From: Campylobacter concisus
Lineage (GTDB): Bacteria > Campylobacterota > Campylobacteria > Campylobacterales > Campylobacteraceae
Direction: 5' to 3'
Length of the DNA: 64,000 nt
Assembly (NCBI RefSeq): GCF_002913225.1
Contig: NZ_PPAW01000015.1
Span: forward strand, 186,001 to 250,000
Shown here piece by piece: positions 10,085 to 20,812 of the stretch. Made by a program: the position numbers and the translations under genes. The notes under the pieces were generated by a model, which was not told the origin of the DNA, did no database searches, and saw nothing but the letters and a program-made list of their open reading frames with translations. Numbering within the stretch: the first letter of the stretch is position 1; each line of letters begins with the position of its first letter.

Positions 10085-10612
10085 TTAGTAAAGACCAAAA
10101 GTTCCGTCTGTTCTTTTGTAGATGACGCGCATTTTGGCATCGACATCGTTAAATACGTAAAATTGTTTATCGCTTGATTTTAGTTTATCAAGCGCTTCTT
10201 CTACCTCAAGAGGTTTGTAAATTTCAAGCTCCATAGGCACGATCTCTTCGACACCTTCGATCTTTTCTTCACCTATTCTAGAGCGAAATTCTTTATCATC
10301 AGCCTTACCTTTTACTGTAAATTTCTTATCGTGCTCTCTTCTTAAAACTTTTGAAGCCTTTTCGATAGCAAGATCTATCGCCGCATAGAGATCTTTATCT
10401 TTTTGGCGAACGACTATCGTGTCTTTGTGAGCCATATTTAGAGAAAATTCTGCATTAAAGCCCTTTTTACCTTGCTTTTCATCTGCTCCTACTACGCATC
10501 TTGCTGAGATGATGTCAAGGTTGTACTTGCCAAGGGTGTCAAAAGCGTCTTGGATATAGTTTTTGATGGGCTCTGTTAGCTCAAATTGTTTTCCTACAAT
10601 GCTTATGTTCAT
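10085..10612 (-). CDS. hpf: Ribosome hibernation-promoting factor, long form
   Basis: 175 residues, the long HPF form. The N-terminal RaiA/HPF domain (NISIVGKQFELTEPIKNYI, then VEKASKVLRREHDKK-like basic helix) is joined to the C-terminal dimerisation domain containing VVPMELEIYKPLEVEEAL-like and AKMRVIYKRTDGTFGLY segments. Long HPF alone makes 100S ribosome dimers in stationary phase. A TATAAT -10 box lies upstream at 10641-10646 and an AAGGAG-type ribosome-binding site precedes the ATG. Confidence 0.93.
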   Translation of the reverse strand: MNISIVGKQFELTEPIKNYIQDAFDTLGKYNLDIISARCVVGADEKQGKKGFNAEFSLNMAHKDTIVVRQKDKDLYAAIDLAIEKASKVLRREHDKKFTVKGKADDKEFRSRIGEEKIEGVEEIVPMELEIYKPLEVEEALDKLKSSDKQFYVFNDVDAKMRVIYKRTDGTFGLY

Positions 10613-10640
10613 CGCAATCTCCTTTATAGAAAGTAAGATG

Positions 10641-10646
10641 ATTATA
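10641..10646 (-). promoter_or_regulatory. -10 box for hpf
   Basis: TATAAT on the minus strand, 29 nt upstream of the hpf start codon, with no conserved -35. Confidence 0.5.
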
Positions 10647-10692
10647 ACACGGCGAAACTAAAAGCAAATTAAAGTAAAATCTTTATAAAATT

Positions 10693-11124
10693 TTAAAGTT
10701 TTTGAAGAGTTCGTTTGTGAAAATTTATAGGATTTGAGGCTTTTCCCGGTTTTGAGCTGACAAAGACATCGAGCATTATCGTGCCTTGATTTGCTCCTTT
10801 TACTATAACAGCATCTTTGTTTTTACAAGCATCTCCCATATCGCCAAAATATTTTACAAATACTTTAAAGGTAAAGAGGTCGCCAAATTCGCCAGTTATA
10901 GCTTGGTCATTATTTCCAATGCAAGTAGTACTAAAATCATTGCTTATAATGGCCAGTATGGCATACTCAGTCGCCGCACGAGCCACTAGCTCACTTTGTT
11001 CTCTTAGATAAATTTCGCTATTTTGCTTAACTGAAGTGCTAGCGATCGAAAGAGCTAGCATACAAATAGAGCTTGCGATCACTACAAAAAATATCGCCGC
11101 AATGAGTGTAAAACCTCGCCTCAT
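10693..11124 (-). CDS. MshP-like pseudopilin/minor pilin protein
   Basis: About 143 residues when started at the ATG that overlaps the upstream stop as TGATG; an upstream in-frame start would put 19 extra residues before the signal. The N-terminus MRRGFTLIAAIFFVVIAS is a prepilin-type leader with a long hydrophobic helix. The AAIFF helix start and the following LVARAATEYAI resemble MshP of the MSHA pilus rather than ordinary pseudopilins (no Glu at +5). It is the last of four coupled genes. It probably caps or primes a type IV pilus-like fibre, or takes part in secretion. Confidence 0.6.
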   Translation of the reverse strand: MRRGFTLIAAIFFVVIASSICMLALSIASTSVKQNSEIYLREQSELVARAATEYAILAIISNDFSTTCIGNNDQAITGEFGDLFTFKVFVKYFGDMGDACKNKDAVIVKGANQGTIMLDVFVSSKPGKASNPINFHKRTLQKL

Positions 11125-12044
11125 CAATAAACCGCCTTTGACTTGCAGATGGTTATCTCTGAGTTTTTTGCCCTCATGCAAAGTTTTAGCACGATGACAC
11201 CATTTTTTTCAATAAAGACAAATCTCGTAACATTTTTAGCAAGGGTTGCCTTTTCGCCGTTTTTATAGCCCTGACCCATCCATGGACGATAGTCGTAGTA
11301 TAAATTTAGATCAAAGACGCCATTTGCAGTATCTTTTAGATCAGCGCTTTGCTCTGGTACTATGGCGTTTGCAGTGTAGGCTAGATGATACTGCTCTGAA
11401 ATTTGCTTGTTAGCAAATCCTGAAATTTCTAGAGTATTGCCATCAGTGCTTTTTACGCCAACTTTTGCTATATCTAAATTTAGATTATCTTTATATCCAA
11501 AAGAGTTTTGCACATCATAATAAACATCAGAAAATATCGCTACAACGCCACCATCTTTATTTTCAAAATCCACACATCCACTCGCATCATCTTTGCAAGT
11601 TAGGTCTTTTATGGTTTCAATGACTTCGGTGGCGAAATTACTTCCAGGACTTATCAGACCAGTTGTTGGCGAGCTATTAGCAAGATCCACATAGCCACTA
11701 TATCTGCCTGCTTTATTACCAGAAGGCACGTCATTAAAAATTTCATACGCATAAGGGATAAATTCTAAAATTTCATAGCCACTATTTAAATTTACCCTGC
11801 TATCGTTTAGTGGCAAAAACCCTCCACTAGGTTTTCTAGCGATCACGCTTGGCTTTATGCGGTGCTCTAGCCTCTTTGAAATTTGCTCCAGTGCGATCTC
11901 TGTTTGCGTCTCGAGCTCATTTACCGTCCTTGTTTGAAAGTAGTTTGAGTAGATGTTCATCATTGCATTAAAGCTCATCATAGCGATGATGCCAAGGATG
12001 ACTATGACGATTATAAGCTCAAGGAGCGTAAAGGCTCTTTTCAT
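11124..12044 (-). CDS. Prepilin-type cleavage/methylation domain protein (minor pilin, MshO-like position)
   Basis: 306 residues from the ATG that overlaps the previous stop as TGATG; a GTG two codons upstream is possible. The N-terminus KRAFTLLELIIVIVILGII is a classic class III prepilin signal with Glu at +5 of the mature protein. A long globular C-terminal part follows. Size and place in the cluster match an MshO-like large minor pilin. Prepilin peptidase is not in this window. Confidence 0.75.
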   Translation of the reverse strand: MKRAFTLLELIIVIVILGIIAMMSFNAMMNIYSNYFQTRTVNELETQTEIALEQISKRLEHRIKPSVIARKPSGGFLPLNDSRVNLNSGYEILEFIPYAYEIFNDVPSGNKAGRYSGYVDLANSSPTTGLISPGSNFATEVIETIKDLTCKDDASGCVDFENKDGGVVAIFSDVYYDVQNSFGYKDNLNLDIAKVGVKSTDGNTLEISGFANKQISEQYHLAYTANAIVPEQSADLKDTANGVFDLNLYYDYRPWMGQGYKNGEKATLAKNVTRFVFIEKNGVIVLKLCMRAKNSEITICKSKAVY

Positions 12045-12682
12045 TTCCACACTTTCGTATTTAGCGAGCCACTCTCGCCTAGGTTAAAAGCGTAGGCTTT
12101 TAGCACTGATGTCGTCTCTTGTTTTGTGTCATTTTTATATGCAGTAGCAGTTACAATTATCTCTTTTACATCACTGCTTTTTAGTGGTAAATTTGGCTTA
12201 AAGTCTCCATTGCCATTTTTTATTGTAGCGTTATATTCTGAACCGACGATATAGTCTCTAGTTTGATTTGCCGTGTTTAAATTTTTATTTCTTTTGCTGT
12301 AATAATCTACCGACCTTATCGATGTATCAGGTGGCTCAAGGTCTGGTGAGTTTTCATAGGCAAAAACTCTGTGCCCATCGCCTGTTATTTTGTTTATCTT
12401 ATAAAATTCATTTCTTTGATCACCTGGCTTTAAGATGATAGGAAAGAAGTAAGCTGTCTCAGCACTAGCACTAACGTTTGAGGCTTTTATGATCCTATTA
12501 CTAAAAGGAGCTTTTAAGATAAGTCCTATATAGGTTTTAGCATTCATCAAGCTCTCTTGTGTAATAGCCTTTTGATTTAGCTCGGATGTCGTTTTTAAAA
12601 CCAGAGGTATTGAAATGCTAACGATCGCCACGACGATGATAGATAGGATAAGCTCTATAAGAGAAAAGCCTCTTTTTACCAA
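12041..12682 (-). CDS. Prepilin-type cleavage/methylation domain protein (minor pilin, MshD-like position)
   Basis: 213 residues. VKRGFSLIELILSIIVVAIV gives a clear type IV prepilin signal (cleavage after Gly, then Phe, Glu at +5). The C-terminal globular part shows nothing familiar. The start overlaps the 3' end of the 1454-residue gene by 7 nt, so translation is coupled. Member of the four-gene MSHA-like cluster. Confidence 0.75.
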   Translation of the reverse strand: MVKRGFSLIELILSIIVVAIVSISIPLVLKTTSELNQKAITQESLMNAKTYIGLILKAPFSNRIIKASNVSASAETAYFFPIILKPGDQRNEFYKINKITGDGHRVFAYENSPDLEPPDTSIRSVDYYSKRNKNLNTANQTRDYIVGSEYNATIKNGNGDFKPNLPLKSSDVKEIIVTATAYKNDTKQETTSVLKAYAFNLGESGSLNTKVWK

Positions 12683-15600
12683 GAAATTCTCCTATTTGTC
12701 TTATCGCTTAGATCGTTAAAGTTATTTTCACCACCTACAACATTTCCCACGTCGCCTTTATCTGAGCCACTTTTTAGTGTTTTACCTGCCCAGTCACCAT
12801 TTGGCACGAGAAATCTCACATTAAAGTCGCTTGTCACTGCATTTTTATCAAATTCATTATATATTTGCCACTCTCTTGCATGCATTTTAACCACATCAGT
12901 GACTGCTTTTGGATTGCTTATAAAGATAGTTTGAACTCCGTCTTGGACAGCACTTACATTATTTCTTAAAATGGTTTCACTAATTTTATTTGTAAAACTA
13001 AAATCTGAAAAAGCAAGCATACTTGCTCTATAGCGTGGATTAACAAACCAAAAAGGAGCCGATGGAAATTCTTGCCATGTCTCTCCAGTTGTTTGGTCTT
13101 TCATATATTCATTTTTGTCACACCCATTGCAATAAGCTCCATAGTAAATTTTCGCTATAAATCCTAGATACGAACCCTCATAATATGGAGCATAGACCCT
13201 GCCATAGTAAAGTTTAGCAGATGTTTTTTCGCTAGGGCTTGGTTTTGTATATGGCGCACTGCCTAATTTTCCATCGCTTATGCTTTTAAATCCAAAGTCA
13301 TCACTTGAGACTGTGAAAGGATTTTTCGCAAGATTTACCTTTCTAGCAAAGTTAAAATAAACCTCAGCAGTCGCTTTACCATCTTTAAACGCACTCTTAT
13401 CAACATAGAACATTCCTTTTGTCGCAGTTGGCCCAATGCTCTTTATTGTCCTTGAAAAAGGTACCTGAAAGAATAAAATTTCATCATTTGCTTTTTCAAG
13501 CGTGCCAGCATTTCCATCATTATCTGTGTAGTTTAATGGCACTTGATCAAGCCCTATATCAAAACTAGTGACATTAGCATAGCATCCGTCTTTATAAAAA
13601 GTTGCAGTGTCGCGGTTAAATAGCCTTGCTACAACGTCAAAAGTCACTTTCACCTTTTGATGATAACTACTATCGATATAGGTAACACTATCGCTTGGTA
13701 TTATTTTTAGATTACTTATCTCAAGATCTTCTGGCTTAAATTGAAATAAAATATTATTTCCTTGTCTTATCGCCATATCGCAACCAACCCTACCTTCGTT
13801 GTCTGGGTCTTTACTAGGGTCATTCTCGCTTGAGTCTCTCACGCAGTCATCTGCTCTTGGACTTACATGCTTATCGTTTCTAGTATAGCTTGTATCTTTT
13901 ATCTCAAAGTATGCATTACCTATATCAGAAAACGAAAATGGTTCTTCAGCCCCAGAAGAATTTAATCTAAAAATATTACCGATGGCTTTATTCTCTTTAT
14001 CAAAAACAACTTTTAGTCTATTGTCGCTCACTAACCCTGAAGCATCACAACCGACTAAATTCATAGGATGAAGACCGGCAACTTCATTTGAATTGCTTAT
14101 GCCATCTATCGTATTTATATACCCTTTTGCTATTACGTCATCACTTGTTAAAGCAGCGAGCTTGTAGTTTGTATATGATTTTCCACCTACAAGGTCGAGA
14201 TTTTTTCTTACAACAGCATTTAAATCTGTGTCATATACAGCAAAATAACTAGGTCTAACAGCAAAGTCATCTAAATTTTCGCACGCTACGATCTTGGTCT
14301 GTGTCGCAGGAGTGACTTGTGAGGCTCTGGTATGTGAAATTCTAAATTTAAGGCTCTTATATGCCTTATCTACCTTGATGCCCTCTAGTAAGACCTCGCT
14401 TTTTTCATTAAATTTTACATCATCTTTTTTATATAGATTTTTATCTTCGCCTACATATAAACTTGTATCATCATCACAAGATTTAACTAACTCTACCTTT
14501 ACATCTCCAACCAAAGAATTTGGCTCTTTTTTGCTACCGTCTTCTCCGTAGTTTGTTATATATACATTAAAAGGCTTTCCTATTATTTGAGTAAGAAGTC
14601 TATTTTTATTCTTTCCGCTTCCATCGTCTTGATTAGTGCTTGGCACAAAGTCATTAGGCTCATCGTCTTCCATTTTTATATTATAAGAGTAAGGATCGCA
14701 TTTTTTTATATACGTGTCATAAGGCTTTAATTGTATAGTGCTATTTTCGATTGTAGCTTTGTAGCTATTTTCTGCAAATTTAGAATCAAGTTTCGTATCA
14801 AAAACCATATAAGAAAAATTGCTAAAATTTGCATTTAGAGAGCCACCTTCGCCTGTAACTGCATTTGCACCATGTCCGACAAAAAATGTTAAAACATTAT
14901 TACTCGCCCTTTGTAAGCCAGTATTATCACTAATGATCCTCCCATAATATGGATCACTCTCAGAAAAAGAAGAATTTGCAGTAATCTTTATCGCTGCTGA
15001 TGAGTTTTCAACATATGTCTGACTTGGATCTATTTTTACTTTTAAAGCAATATTTTGAGCCAACTCATTTGTAGGATTAGTTAGCTTTAAGATAGTTCTT
15101 AAAGTAGTGCCTTTTGGCAAATTTGTGCTGATAGATGAGTTTTTTACCAGTGGTGTAAAGCTTGCTTCATTTGGCTTTTTATAGCTAATATCTTCCATAT
15201 AACATAAACTTGGTCTATACACGCGAGTAGAAAAAGCCACAAGAGCTAAATTTATAGGCTCACTATTTACTCCACCATAGTTATTTTCGGCAACTGTAAA
15301 TTTCATATTAACTTTTCTTAGTTCCGGATACATAAAATTTGATACATTAAAGACATCTAGGTCTAGCTGATTATTATAAATTCTCTCAGGGTTCATCAGT
15401 TTGTCAAATTTTGTAAAAGACGAGTTAAATTGATTATTTATCGGGCTTTTTACATTATATACCGTATCGCTATTGCCATTATTATCAAAAGGCAAATACG
15501 GTTTTTGTATCTGTATCTTTTCTCCATCTACTTCACGCTTAGAACCAAGGGCAAAAACTGTCAGTGATGCATCCATGTTTCCACTTCTTGGCATATAAAT

Positions 15601-17040
15601 ATTATCAAAACTTATATCATAACTATTAGTATGAACAGTAGGAGAGCTATTTTCTTTTATCGGTTCTGGTGCCAACATCTTAAGACCATCATATATAGTT
15701 ATCATCTTTGGTTCTATGTTATTTTCTATGGCAGTTTCATCATCAAAATCATATATGATAAGCAAAGTCCAACCAGCATATTGTGAAGGAGAGTATTGAT
15801 CCCAGTAGCCGTTGTCATTTTCCCCAAGAAAATATGAAAGCACACCCGTTCTACACCAAGACAAATCTCGAATCGCACCAAAACGGTTATATACATATGG
15901 ATCATTTATATCTATAAAATCACAAGTCCCATCAACAGAAGTAGCTCTTATATTTCCAGCTGCAAATGTCCTACTTGCATTTGATTCACCAAAACTCCCT
16001 TTTACCTCTTTCGTCACATCTGCACTCGCTGTATAAAGATAAGTTATACCAGCTTTAATCGGTGTCCATTGGTGACCAATATTAGGAACCCACGACGCAT
16101 CCATTAAAGCATCATACGACATTGACTTTGGACGATACTCACTAAAAGAACCAAACCATCTTACATCTTCTGGTTTGGCATCTATCGTTATCACTTGCGA
16201 ATTACCAGGGACTTTAAAATCTATCTGTGAGTATCCCTTTAAAAATTTCATAGCATTTGAATAAAAATTTATACCACTATCTGCTGTATCGTATGGAACA
16301 TTCCAGTTTTGTGTTATAGCTCCAGCCCAATAAAGCCTAGCATATACTATGTTTTTGCCTGTTAGGTGTTTTTGAATATGGCTAACTTTTTCACTAAAGT
16401 CAAAAGTGGATTGCTCTGAATTTTGACAATAAGAAGGATCATTTGGATAGTATTTAAAATAAGTTTGGCAAATTTTAGAGCTATTTGCAGGGAAATTTGC
16501 ATTATTTATGAAAGTTTTATTTACAAGACCAGATGCAGCTCCGCCACTAAAGCTGTATCCTTTATTATAAGGTGATTCATTTGGCAGCATAATAGTTGCA
16601 CCAATAACAGCCATATCTCCATTTACCCTAGTGATATTTTTGCCGTCTATCTTTCTTATAGTAATACCATCTTTGGCATTATTATCTAACGCTCCTACTA
16701 AAGGTTCCGCATCTATCAATGGCTTTCCTTGACTATTATAGCCTGTTACAAATGAATAAAGATAGTATCCATCATTTGCAGTGCCACCATTATTTGCATC
16801 CCCACCAGAGAAACTTGTCGTATACATACTCCATGTTCTATCAAGTTTTTTTATACAATGTGGGATATTTTTAGAATAGCCAAATTTATCTTCTTCGTCA
16901 TCTATCATACATTTATAGCTTATATTGCCAAGTGGGGAGAGGTTGCAACCGAAAGAAATTTTTTCACTTGGCGTACACTCTCTAACTGCAGAAAAACTAA
17001 ATGTAACAACAAAACAGAGTAGATATACTATCCTACGCAA
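12676..17040 (-). CDS. Large exported protein, MshQ/PilY-like position, with DUF11-like repeat
   Basis: 1454 residues. I place the start at a TTG (17038-17040) because AAGGAGG lies 7 nt before it and the product then opens with a clean signal peptide (RRIVYLLCFVVTFSFSA). An in-frame start 11 codons upstream lacks this. The N-terminal third has Gly/Asn-rich β segments and a strand pattern ending in WTLLIIYDFDDE and MITIYDGL, as in β-sandwich surface proteins. A DUF11-like segment (TTLRTILKLTNPTNELAQN) sits near residue 640. It heads three pseudopilin genes, as MshQ does near MshO/MshP in Vibrio. I infer a pilus-tip or surface-exposed adhesive protein. Confidence 0.6.
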   Translation of the reverse strand: MRRIVYLLCFVVTFSFSAVRECTPSEKISFGCNLSPLGNISYKCMIDDEEDKFGYSKNIPHCIKKLDRTWSMYTTSFSGGDANNGGTANDGYYLYSFVTGYNSQGKPLIDAEPLVGALDNNAKDGITIRKIDGKNITRVNGDMAVIGATIMLPNESPYNKGYSFSGGAASGLVNKTFINNANFPANSSKICQTYFKYYPNDPSYCQNSEQSTFDFSEKVSHIQKHLTGKNIVYARLYWAGAITQNWNVPYDTADSGINFYSNAMKFLKGYSQIDFKVPGNSQVITIDAKPEDVRWFGSFSEYRPKSMSYDALMDASWVPNIGHQWTPIKAGITYLYTASADVTKEVKGSFGESNASRTFAAGNIRATSVDGTCDFIDINDPYVYNRFGAIRDLSWCRTGVLSYFLGENDNGYWDQYSPSQYAGWTLLIIYDFDDETAIENNIEPKMITIYDGLKMLAPEPIKENSSPTVHTNSYDISFDNIYMPRSGNMDASLTVFALGSKREVDGEKIQIQKPYLPFDNNGNSDTVYNVKSPINNQFNSSFTKFDKLMNPERIYNNQLDLDVFNVSNFMYPELRKVNMKFTVAENNYGGVNSEPINLALVAFSTRVYRPSLCYMEDISYKKPNEASFTPLVKNSSISTNLPKGTTLRTILKLTNPTNELAQNIALKVKIDPSQTYVENSSAAIKITANSSFSESDPYYGRIISDNTGLQRASNNVLTFFVGHGANAVTGEGGSLNANFSNFSYMVFDTKLDSKFAENSYKATIENSTIQLKPYDTYIKKCDPYSYNIKMEDDEPNDFVPSTNQDDGSGKNKNRLLTQIIGKPFNVYITNYGEDGSKKEPNSLVGDVKVELVKSCDDDTSLYVGEDKNLYKKDDVKFNEKSEVLLEGIKVDKAYKSLKFRISHTRASQVTPATQTKIVACENLDDFAVRPSYFAVYDTDLNAVVRKNLDLVGGKSYTNYKLAALTSDDVIAKGYINTIDGISNSNEVAGLHPMNLVGCDASGLVSDNRLKVVFDKENKAIGNIFRLNSSGAEEPFSFSDIGNAYFEIKDTSYTRNDKHVSPRADDCVRDSSENDPSKDPDNEGRVGCDMAIRQGNNILFQFKPEDLEISNLKIIPSDSVTYIDSSYHQKVKVTFDVVARLFNRDTATFYKDGCYANVTSFDIGLDQVPLNYTDNDGNAGTLEKANDEILFFQVPFSRTIKSIGPTATKGMFYVDKSAFKDGKATAEVYFNFARKVNLAKNPFTVSSDDFGFKSISDGKLGSAPYTKPSPSEKTSAKLYYGRVYAPYYEGSYLGFIAKIYYGAYCNGCDKNEYMKDQTTGETWQEFPSAPFWFVNPRYRASMLAFSDFSFTNKISETILRNNVSAVQDGVQTIFISNPKAVTDVVKMHAREWQIYNEFDKNAVTSDFNVRFLVPNGDWAGKTLKSGSDKGDVGNVVGGENNFNDLSDKTNRRISW

Positions 17041-17066
17041 GAAAATGCCCTCCTTATAACAATAAC

Positions 17067-17083
17067 AAATCAATCATTGATTT
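17067..17083. promoter_or_regulatory. 17-bp palindrome between fliW and the pilin-cluster gene
   Basis: Two perfect 8-bp arms (AAATCAAT / ATTGATTT) around one C, in the 53-bp gap. It could be an operator or a weak AT-rich hairpin for fliW; the sequence cannot decide. Confidence 0.35.
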
Positions 17084-17093
17084 TATAGATGTT

Positions 17094-17480
17094 TTACTGC
17101 TTTTGTATGAAATTTTCTATCATTTCAGCTTGTCCGTATTGTGGATATTTTGTAACGTCAAGCACTACTTGAGATAAAGTCATATTGTCCATATTACAAA
17201 CGATAGGAGCTACGAAATTCACGGTTGATTTTTCAAGCGGAAGCGCAACTACGATGATGTTGTAAATTCTAAGTTGCGAACTCTCTTTAATGTCCATAAG
17301 CTCTTCGTAGTAGCTTGGGATGTCAAATTCATAACTTCTTAACGCGAAAGGATTTATCATTGTAAAAGACGTTTCGTCATCTTTGCTTGCTAGCTTAACA
17401 AAAAATTTATCGAGCTCAATAAGTTCCATCGTCTTGATATGCTCGAAGCCTAAAATAGGGCTTTTAACACTAAAAATCAT
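17094..17480 (-). CDS. fliW: Flagellar assembly factor FliW
   Basis: 128 residues, usual FliW length. Matches include [18 protein letters not shown] at the start and [20 protein letters not shown] towards the end. FliW binds CsrA and flagellin, releasing flagellin translation from CsrA repression as flagellin is exported. It is upstream of, and 53 nt from, the pilin-like cluster. Promoter candidates lie in the AT-rich gap shared with bamD. Confidence 0.92.
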   Translation of the reverse strand: MIFSVKSPILGFEHIKTMELIELDKFFVKLASKDDETSFTMINPFALRSYEFDIPSYYEELMDIKESSQLRIYNIIVVALPLEKSTVNFVAPIVCNMDNMTLSQVVLDVTKYPQYGQAEMIENFIQKQ

Positions 17481-17592
17481 ACTAACTCCTGTTTTGTAAA
17501 ATTGCCTTATTTTAGCATAGTTTTAAAAAATTTATACAAAAATAATGCCAAAAAATGTAAAATAAGCGAATTTAAAATTTTTAAGGAAAAGC

Positions 17593-18240
17593 ATGAAAAA
17601 ATTTTCTAAATTTCTAGCAGTCGTAGCTCTTTTAGGGCTTTTTAGTGGTTGTGCTGAAAAATACACCGAACTTTACAATCTAACTCCAGACGAGTGGTAC
17701 GCTCAGGTCATCGCTGATATCAAAGATGGCGACTTGGAGTCAGCTGATAAACACTACGTTTCAATGGCTAGCGAGCACGTTGCAAGCCCACTTTTGGAGC
17801 AAATTTTACTCATCCTTGCCCAAGCTCACGCAAATGACGAAGAGTATCTCATGGCAAATCACTATCTTGATGAGTACATCAAAAGATACGGCGACAACGG
17901 CCCAAAAACAGAATTTGCCCAGTACCTAAAGATAAAAGCAAATTTTGACTCATTTACCCAGCCAAACCGCAACCAAAAGCTAATGGAGGATAGCGTAACT
18001 GAGATCGAGAAATTTCTTTATATGTATCCAAATACCGAGTATAAGCCGCTTATCGAGACCATGCTCATCAAATTTAAGCTAGCTCTTTACTTCTTAGATA
18101 TGCAAATAGCAGATCTTTACAAGAGAACTGGCCGTGACGTTTCGGCTAAAATTTACGAGCAAAAGCTAGAAGAGTCGCCATTTAGAAGCTCTGATCTTAT
18201 CAAACCTGACGTGGCATGGTATAGAAAACTGTTTGAATAG
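17593..18240 (+). CDS. bamD: Outer membrane assembly lipoprotein BamD
   Basis: 215 residues. A lipoprotein signal peptide ends in the lipobox LFSGC (Cys20). TPR-like helices follow ([21 protein letters not shown]-type start, then [11 protein letters not shown]), as in BamD/ComL. It is an essential partner of BamA in outer-membrane protein insertion. lon starts 8 nt after its stop. AAGGAAAAGC upstream of the ATG is a fair ribosome-binding site. Confidence 0.9.
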   Translation: MKKFSKFLAVVALLGLFSGCAEKYTELYNLTPDEWYAQVIADIKDGDLESADKHYVSMASEHVASPLLEQILLILAQAHANDEEYLMANHYLDEYIKRYGDNGPKTEFAQYLKIKANFDSFTQPNRNQKLMEDSVTEIEKFLYMYPNTEYKPLIETMLIKFKLALYFLDMQIADLYKRTGRDVSAKIYEQKLEESPFRSSDLIKPDVAWYRKLFE

Positions 18241-18248
18241 GAGAAATT

Positions 18249-20666
18249 TTGCAAATAAACGAAAACAAAGGCTTCCCAACTGAGATCCCTATCATAGTTG
18301 AGGATGAGCTATTTTTATATCCATTTATGATAACACCGCTTTTTTTAAGCGACGAAGAAAATTTAAAAGCGCTTGAACTTGCCATACAAGGTGAAACGCC
18401 GATCCTTGTCGTGCCTACAAAGCCCCAGCAAGACGGCGCTAGAGACTTTGACGGCATCTATGACGCAGGCGTTATCGGCACGATAATGCGCCGTGTGCCA
18501 CTGCCTGACGGACGCGTAAAAGTGCTATTTCAGGGCATCGACAAAGGTAAAATTTTAAAACAATCAGGCATAAACCCACTCCGTGGCATCGTCGATATGC
18601 TCCACGTCAAGCGCCCATCACAGGTCAAAACTGACGCTCTCATCGTAGTTTTAAGAGAAAAAGTAAGAGAGCTTTCGCAGTTTAGCCACTTTTTCCCGCC
18701 TGATCTTTTAAAGACGATCGAAGAGAGTGCTGAGGCGATCAGGGTTTGCGACCTAGTCTCAAGCGCGCTTCGCCTAAAAAAACAGATCGCTTATAGCTTT
18801 TTTGTCGAAGAAAATTTAGAACAGCGCCTACTAAAACTCATCGACTACGTCATCGAAGAGATCGAGGCAAACAAGCTTCAAAAAGAGATCAAAAATAAGG
18901 TTCATTCAAAGATCGACAAGACGAACAAAGAGTACTTTTTAAAAGAGCAACTAAAGCAAATTCAAGCTGAGCTCGGAGCGGACACGAGCCGTGAAGAGGA
19001 GCTTGAGGAGTATAATAAAAAGCTTGATGCGAAGAAGAAATTTATGGCTGAGGATGCCTATAAAGAGATCAAAAAACAAATAGATAAGCTCTCTCGCATG
19101 CACCCAGACTCAGCTGACGCAAACACCTTGCAAAGCTACCTTGATTGGGTGCTTGAAATTCCATTTGAAAACATAGCTAAGAAAAAGTCCTCTATCACTG
19201 AAGTGAGCAAGCATCTAAATGCCGATCATTATAGCTTAGAGAAGCCAAAAGAGCGCATAGAGGAGTATTTTGCCTTGCGTGAGCTTTTGGAGCTTAGGGG
19301 TGTTGGCGAAAAGGTAAATAACGGCGCCATTTTATGCTTTGCAGGCCCTCCAGGCGTGGGTAAAACAAGCCTTGCAAACTCGATCGCAAAGGCGTTAAAG
19401 CGCGAGCTAGTCAGGATCGCTCTTGGCGGACTTGAGGACGTAAACGAGCTAAGAGGTCACCGCCGCACCTATATAGGCGCTATGCCAGGCCGCATCGTGC
19501 AAGGGCTCATAGAAGCCAAGCAGATGAATCCAGTGGTTGTACTAGATGAGATCGACAAGGTTGGCAGAAGCTACAGAGGCGACCCGACTGCTGTTTTACT
19601 TGAGATTTTGGACCCAGAGCAAAATAATAAATTTAGAGACTACTACCTAAATTTCAACATCGATCTTAGCAAGATCATCTTCATCGCCACAGCAAATGAC
19701 GTGAGCATGATACCAGCCGCACTTCGCGACAGGATGGAGTTTATCGAGCTTAGCTCATACACCCCACAAGAGAAATTTGAGATCGCTAAAAAATATCTCT
19801 TGCCTCAAGAGCTTAAAAAGCACGGCCTAAAACCAAGCGACGTTAGTATCAGCAAAGAGGCACTTGAGCTAATAATTAGCGACTACACAAGAGAGAGTGG
19901 CGTGCGAAATTTACGCCGCAGGATCGCTGACATACTAAGAAAAGTCGCCAAAAATATCCTCACCAAAAAGAACGAAGGCAAGATCAGCGTCACGGCTAAA
20001 AATTTAAAAGAGTTTTTAGAAAAAAAGGTCTATGAGATCGAGCCAGCGGATAAAAAAGATCAGATCGGCTTGGTAAATGGCCTCGCGTGGACTAGTGTCG
20101 GTGGCGACGTGCTAAGGATCGAGGCTATCAGGATCCAAGGCAAAGGCAATATGCAGATCACCGGTCAGCTAGGTGACGTGATGAAAGAGAGCGCTCAGAT
20201 CGCATTTAGCGTGGTAAAAGTGCTGATAGATAACAAAAAGCTAAAAGTGCCGATGGCTATCGTGCCAAAATTTGATGATGACAAGCACAAGCTAGAAGCC
20301 AGCGACGTTTATAGACGCTACGACCTTCACTTGCATGTGCCAGAAGGTGCTGTGCCAAAAGATGGCCCAAGCGCTGGCATCACGATGGCAACTGCGATCG
20401 CATCGATACTAACTGACACAAAGGTCAAACACGACATCGCAATGACTGGCGAGATCACGCTAACTGGCAGAGTTTTACCTATCGGCGGACTAAAAGAAAA
20501 GCTTATAGCCGCTCACAAAGCTGGCATCAAAACAGCTCTAATACCTCGTAAAAACTATGACCGCGACCTTGTCGATATCCCAGCCGAGGTAAAAGCTGAT
20601 ATGAATATCATCGCCGTTGATACGATCGATGATGTACTAAAAAACGCTCTTGTAGCCAAAAAATAA
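18249..20666 (+). CDS. lon: ATP-dependent protease Lon
   Basis: 805 residues, usual for Lon. The N-terminal substrate domain opens with [17 protein letters not shown]. The AAA+ module has Walker [10 protein letters not shown] at about residue 366. The C-terminal serine/lysine protease carries KDGPSAG (Ser about 708) and [14 protein letters not shown] (Lys about 751). It degrades misfolded and regulatory proteins. The start is TTG with GGAGAAAT upstream, 8 nt after bamD, so the two are co-transcribed. A perfect hairpin follows at 20673-20706. Confidence 0.97.
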   Translation: MQINENKGFPTEIPIIVEDELFLYPFMITPLFLSDEENLKALELAIQGETPILVVPTKPQQDGARDFDGIYDAGVIGTIMRRVPLPDGRVKVLFQGIDKGKILKQSGINPLRGIVDMLHVKRPSQVKTDALIVVLREKVRELSQFSHFFPPDLLKTIEESAEAIRVCDLVSSALRLKKQIAYSFFVEENLEQRLLKLIDYVIEEIEANKLQKEIKNKVHSKIDKTNKEYFLKEQLKQIQAELGADTSREEELEEYNKKLDAKKKFMAEDAYKEIKKQIDKLSRMHPDSADANTLQSYLDWVLEIPFENIAKKKSSITEVSKHLNADHYSLEKPKERIEEYFALRELLELRGVGEKVNNGAILCFAGPPGVGKTSLANSIAKALKRELVRIALGGLEDVNELRGHRRTYIGAMPGRIVQGLIEAKQMNPVVVLDEIDKVGRSYRGDPTAVLLEILDPEQNNKFRDYYLNFNIDLSKIIFIATANDVSMIPAALRDRMEFIELSSYTPQEKFEIAKKYLLPQELKKHGLKPSDVSISKEALELIISDYTRESGVRNLRRRIADILRKVAKNILTKKNEGKISVTAKNLKEFLEKKVYEIEPADKKDQIGLVNGLAWTSVGGDVLRIEAIRIQGKGNMQITGQLGDVMKESAQIAFSVVKVLIDNKKLKVPMAIVPKFDDDKHKLEASDVYRRYDLHLHVPEGAVPKDGPSAGITMATAIASILTDTKVKHDIAMTGEITLTGRVLPIGGLKEKLIAAHKAGIKTALIPRKNYDRDLVDIPAEVKADMNIIAVDTIDDVLKNALVAKK

Positions 20667-20672
20667 TCCCTA

Positions 20673-20706
20673 CTCTAGCCCCATTTTGTCTCACTTGGGG
20701 CTAGAG
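20673..20706 (+). terminator. Hairpin after lon
   Basis: A perfect 10-bp stem (CTCTAGCCCC / GGGGCTAGAG) with a 14-nt loop. No strong T-run follows on the plus strand, so it may be a partial terminator or an RNA-stabilising hairpin. Confidence 0.6.
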
Positions 20707-20812
20707 AAATTTATAAATTTTGACAATCCTAAAACCCAAATAAAAAGTCATATAGCGCATAGATGTAGTTAATAATTTAAATAACATAACACATGCGACA
20801 CACTAAAAAACA

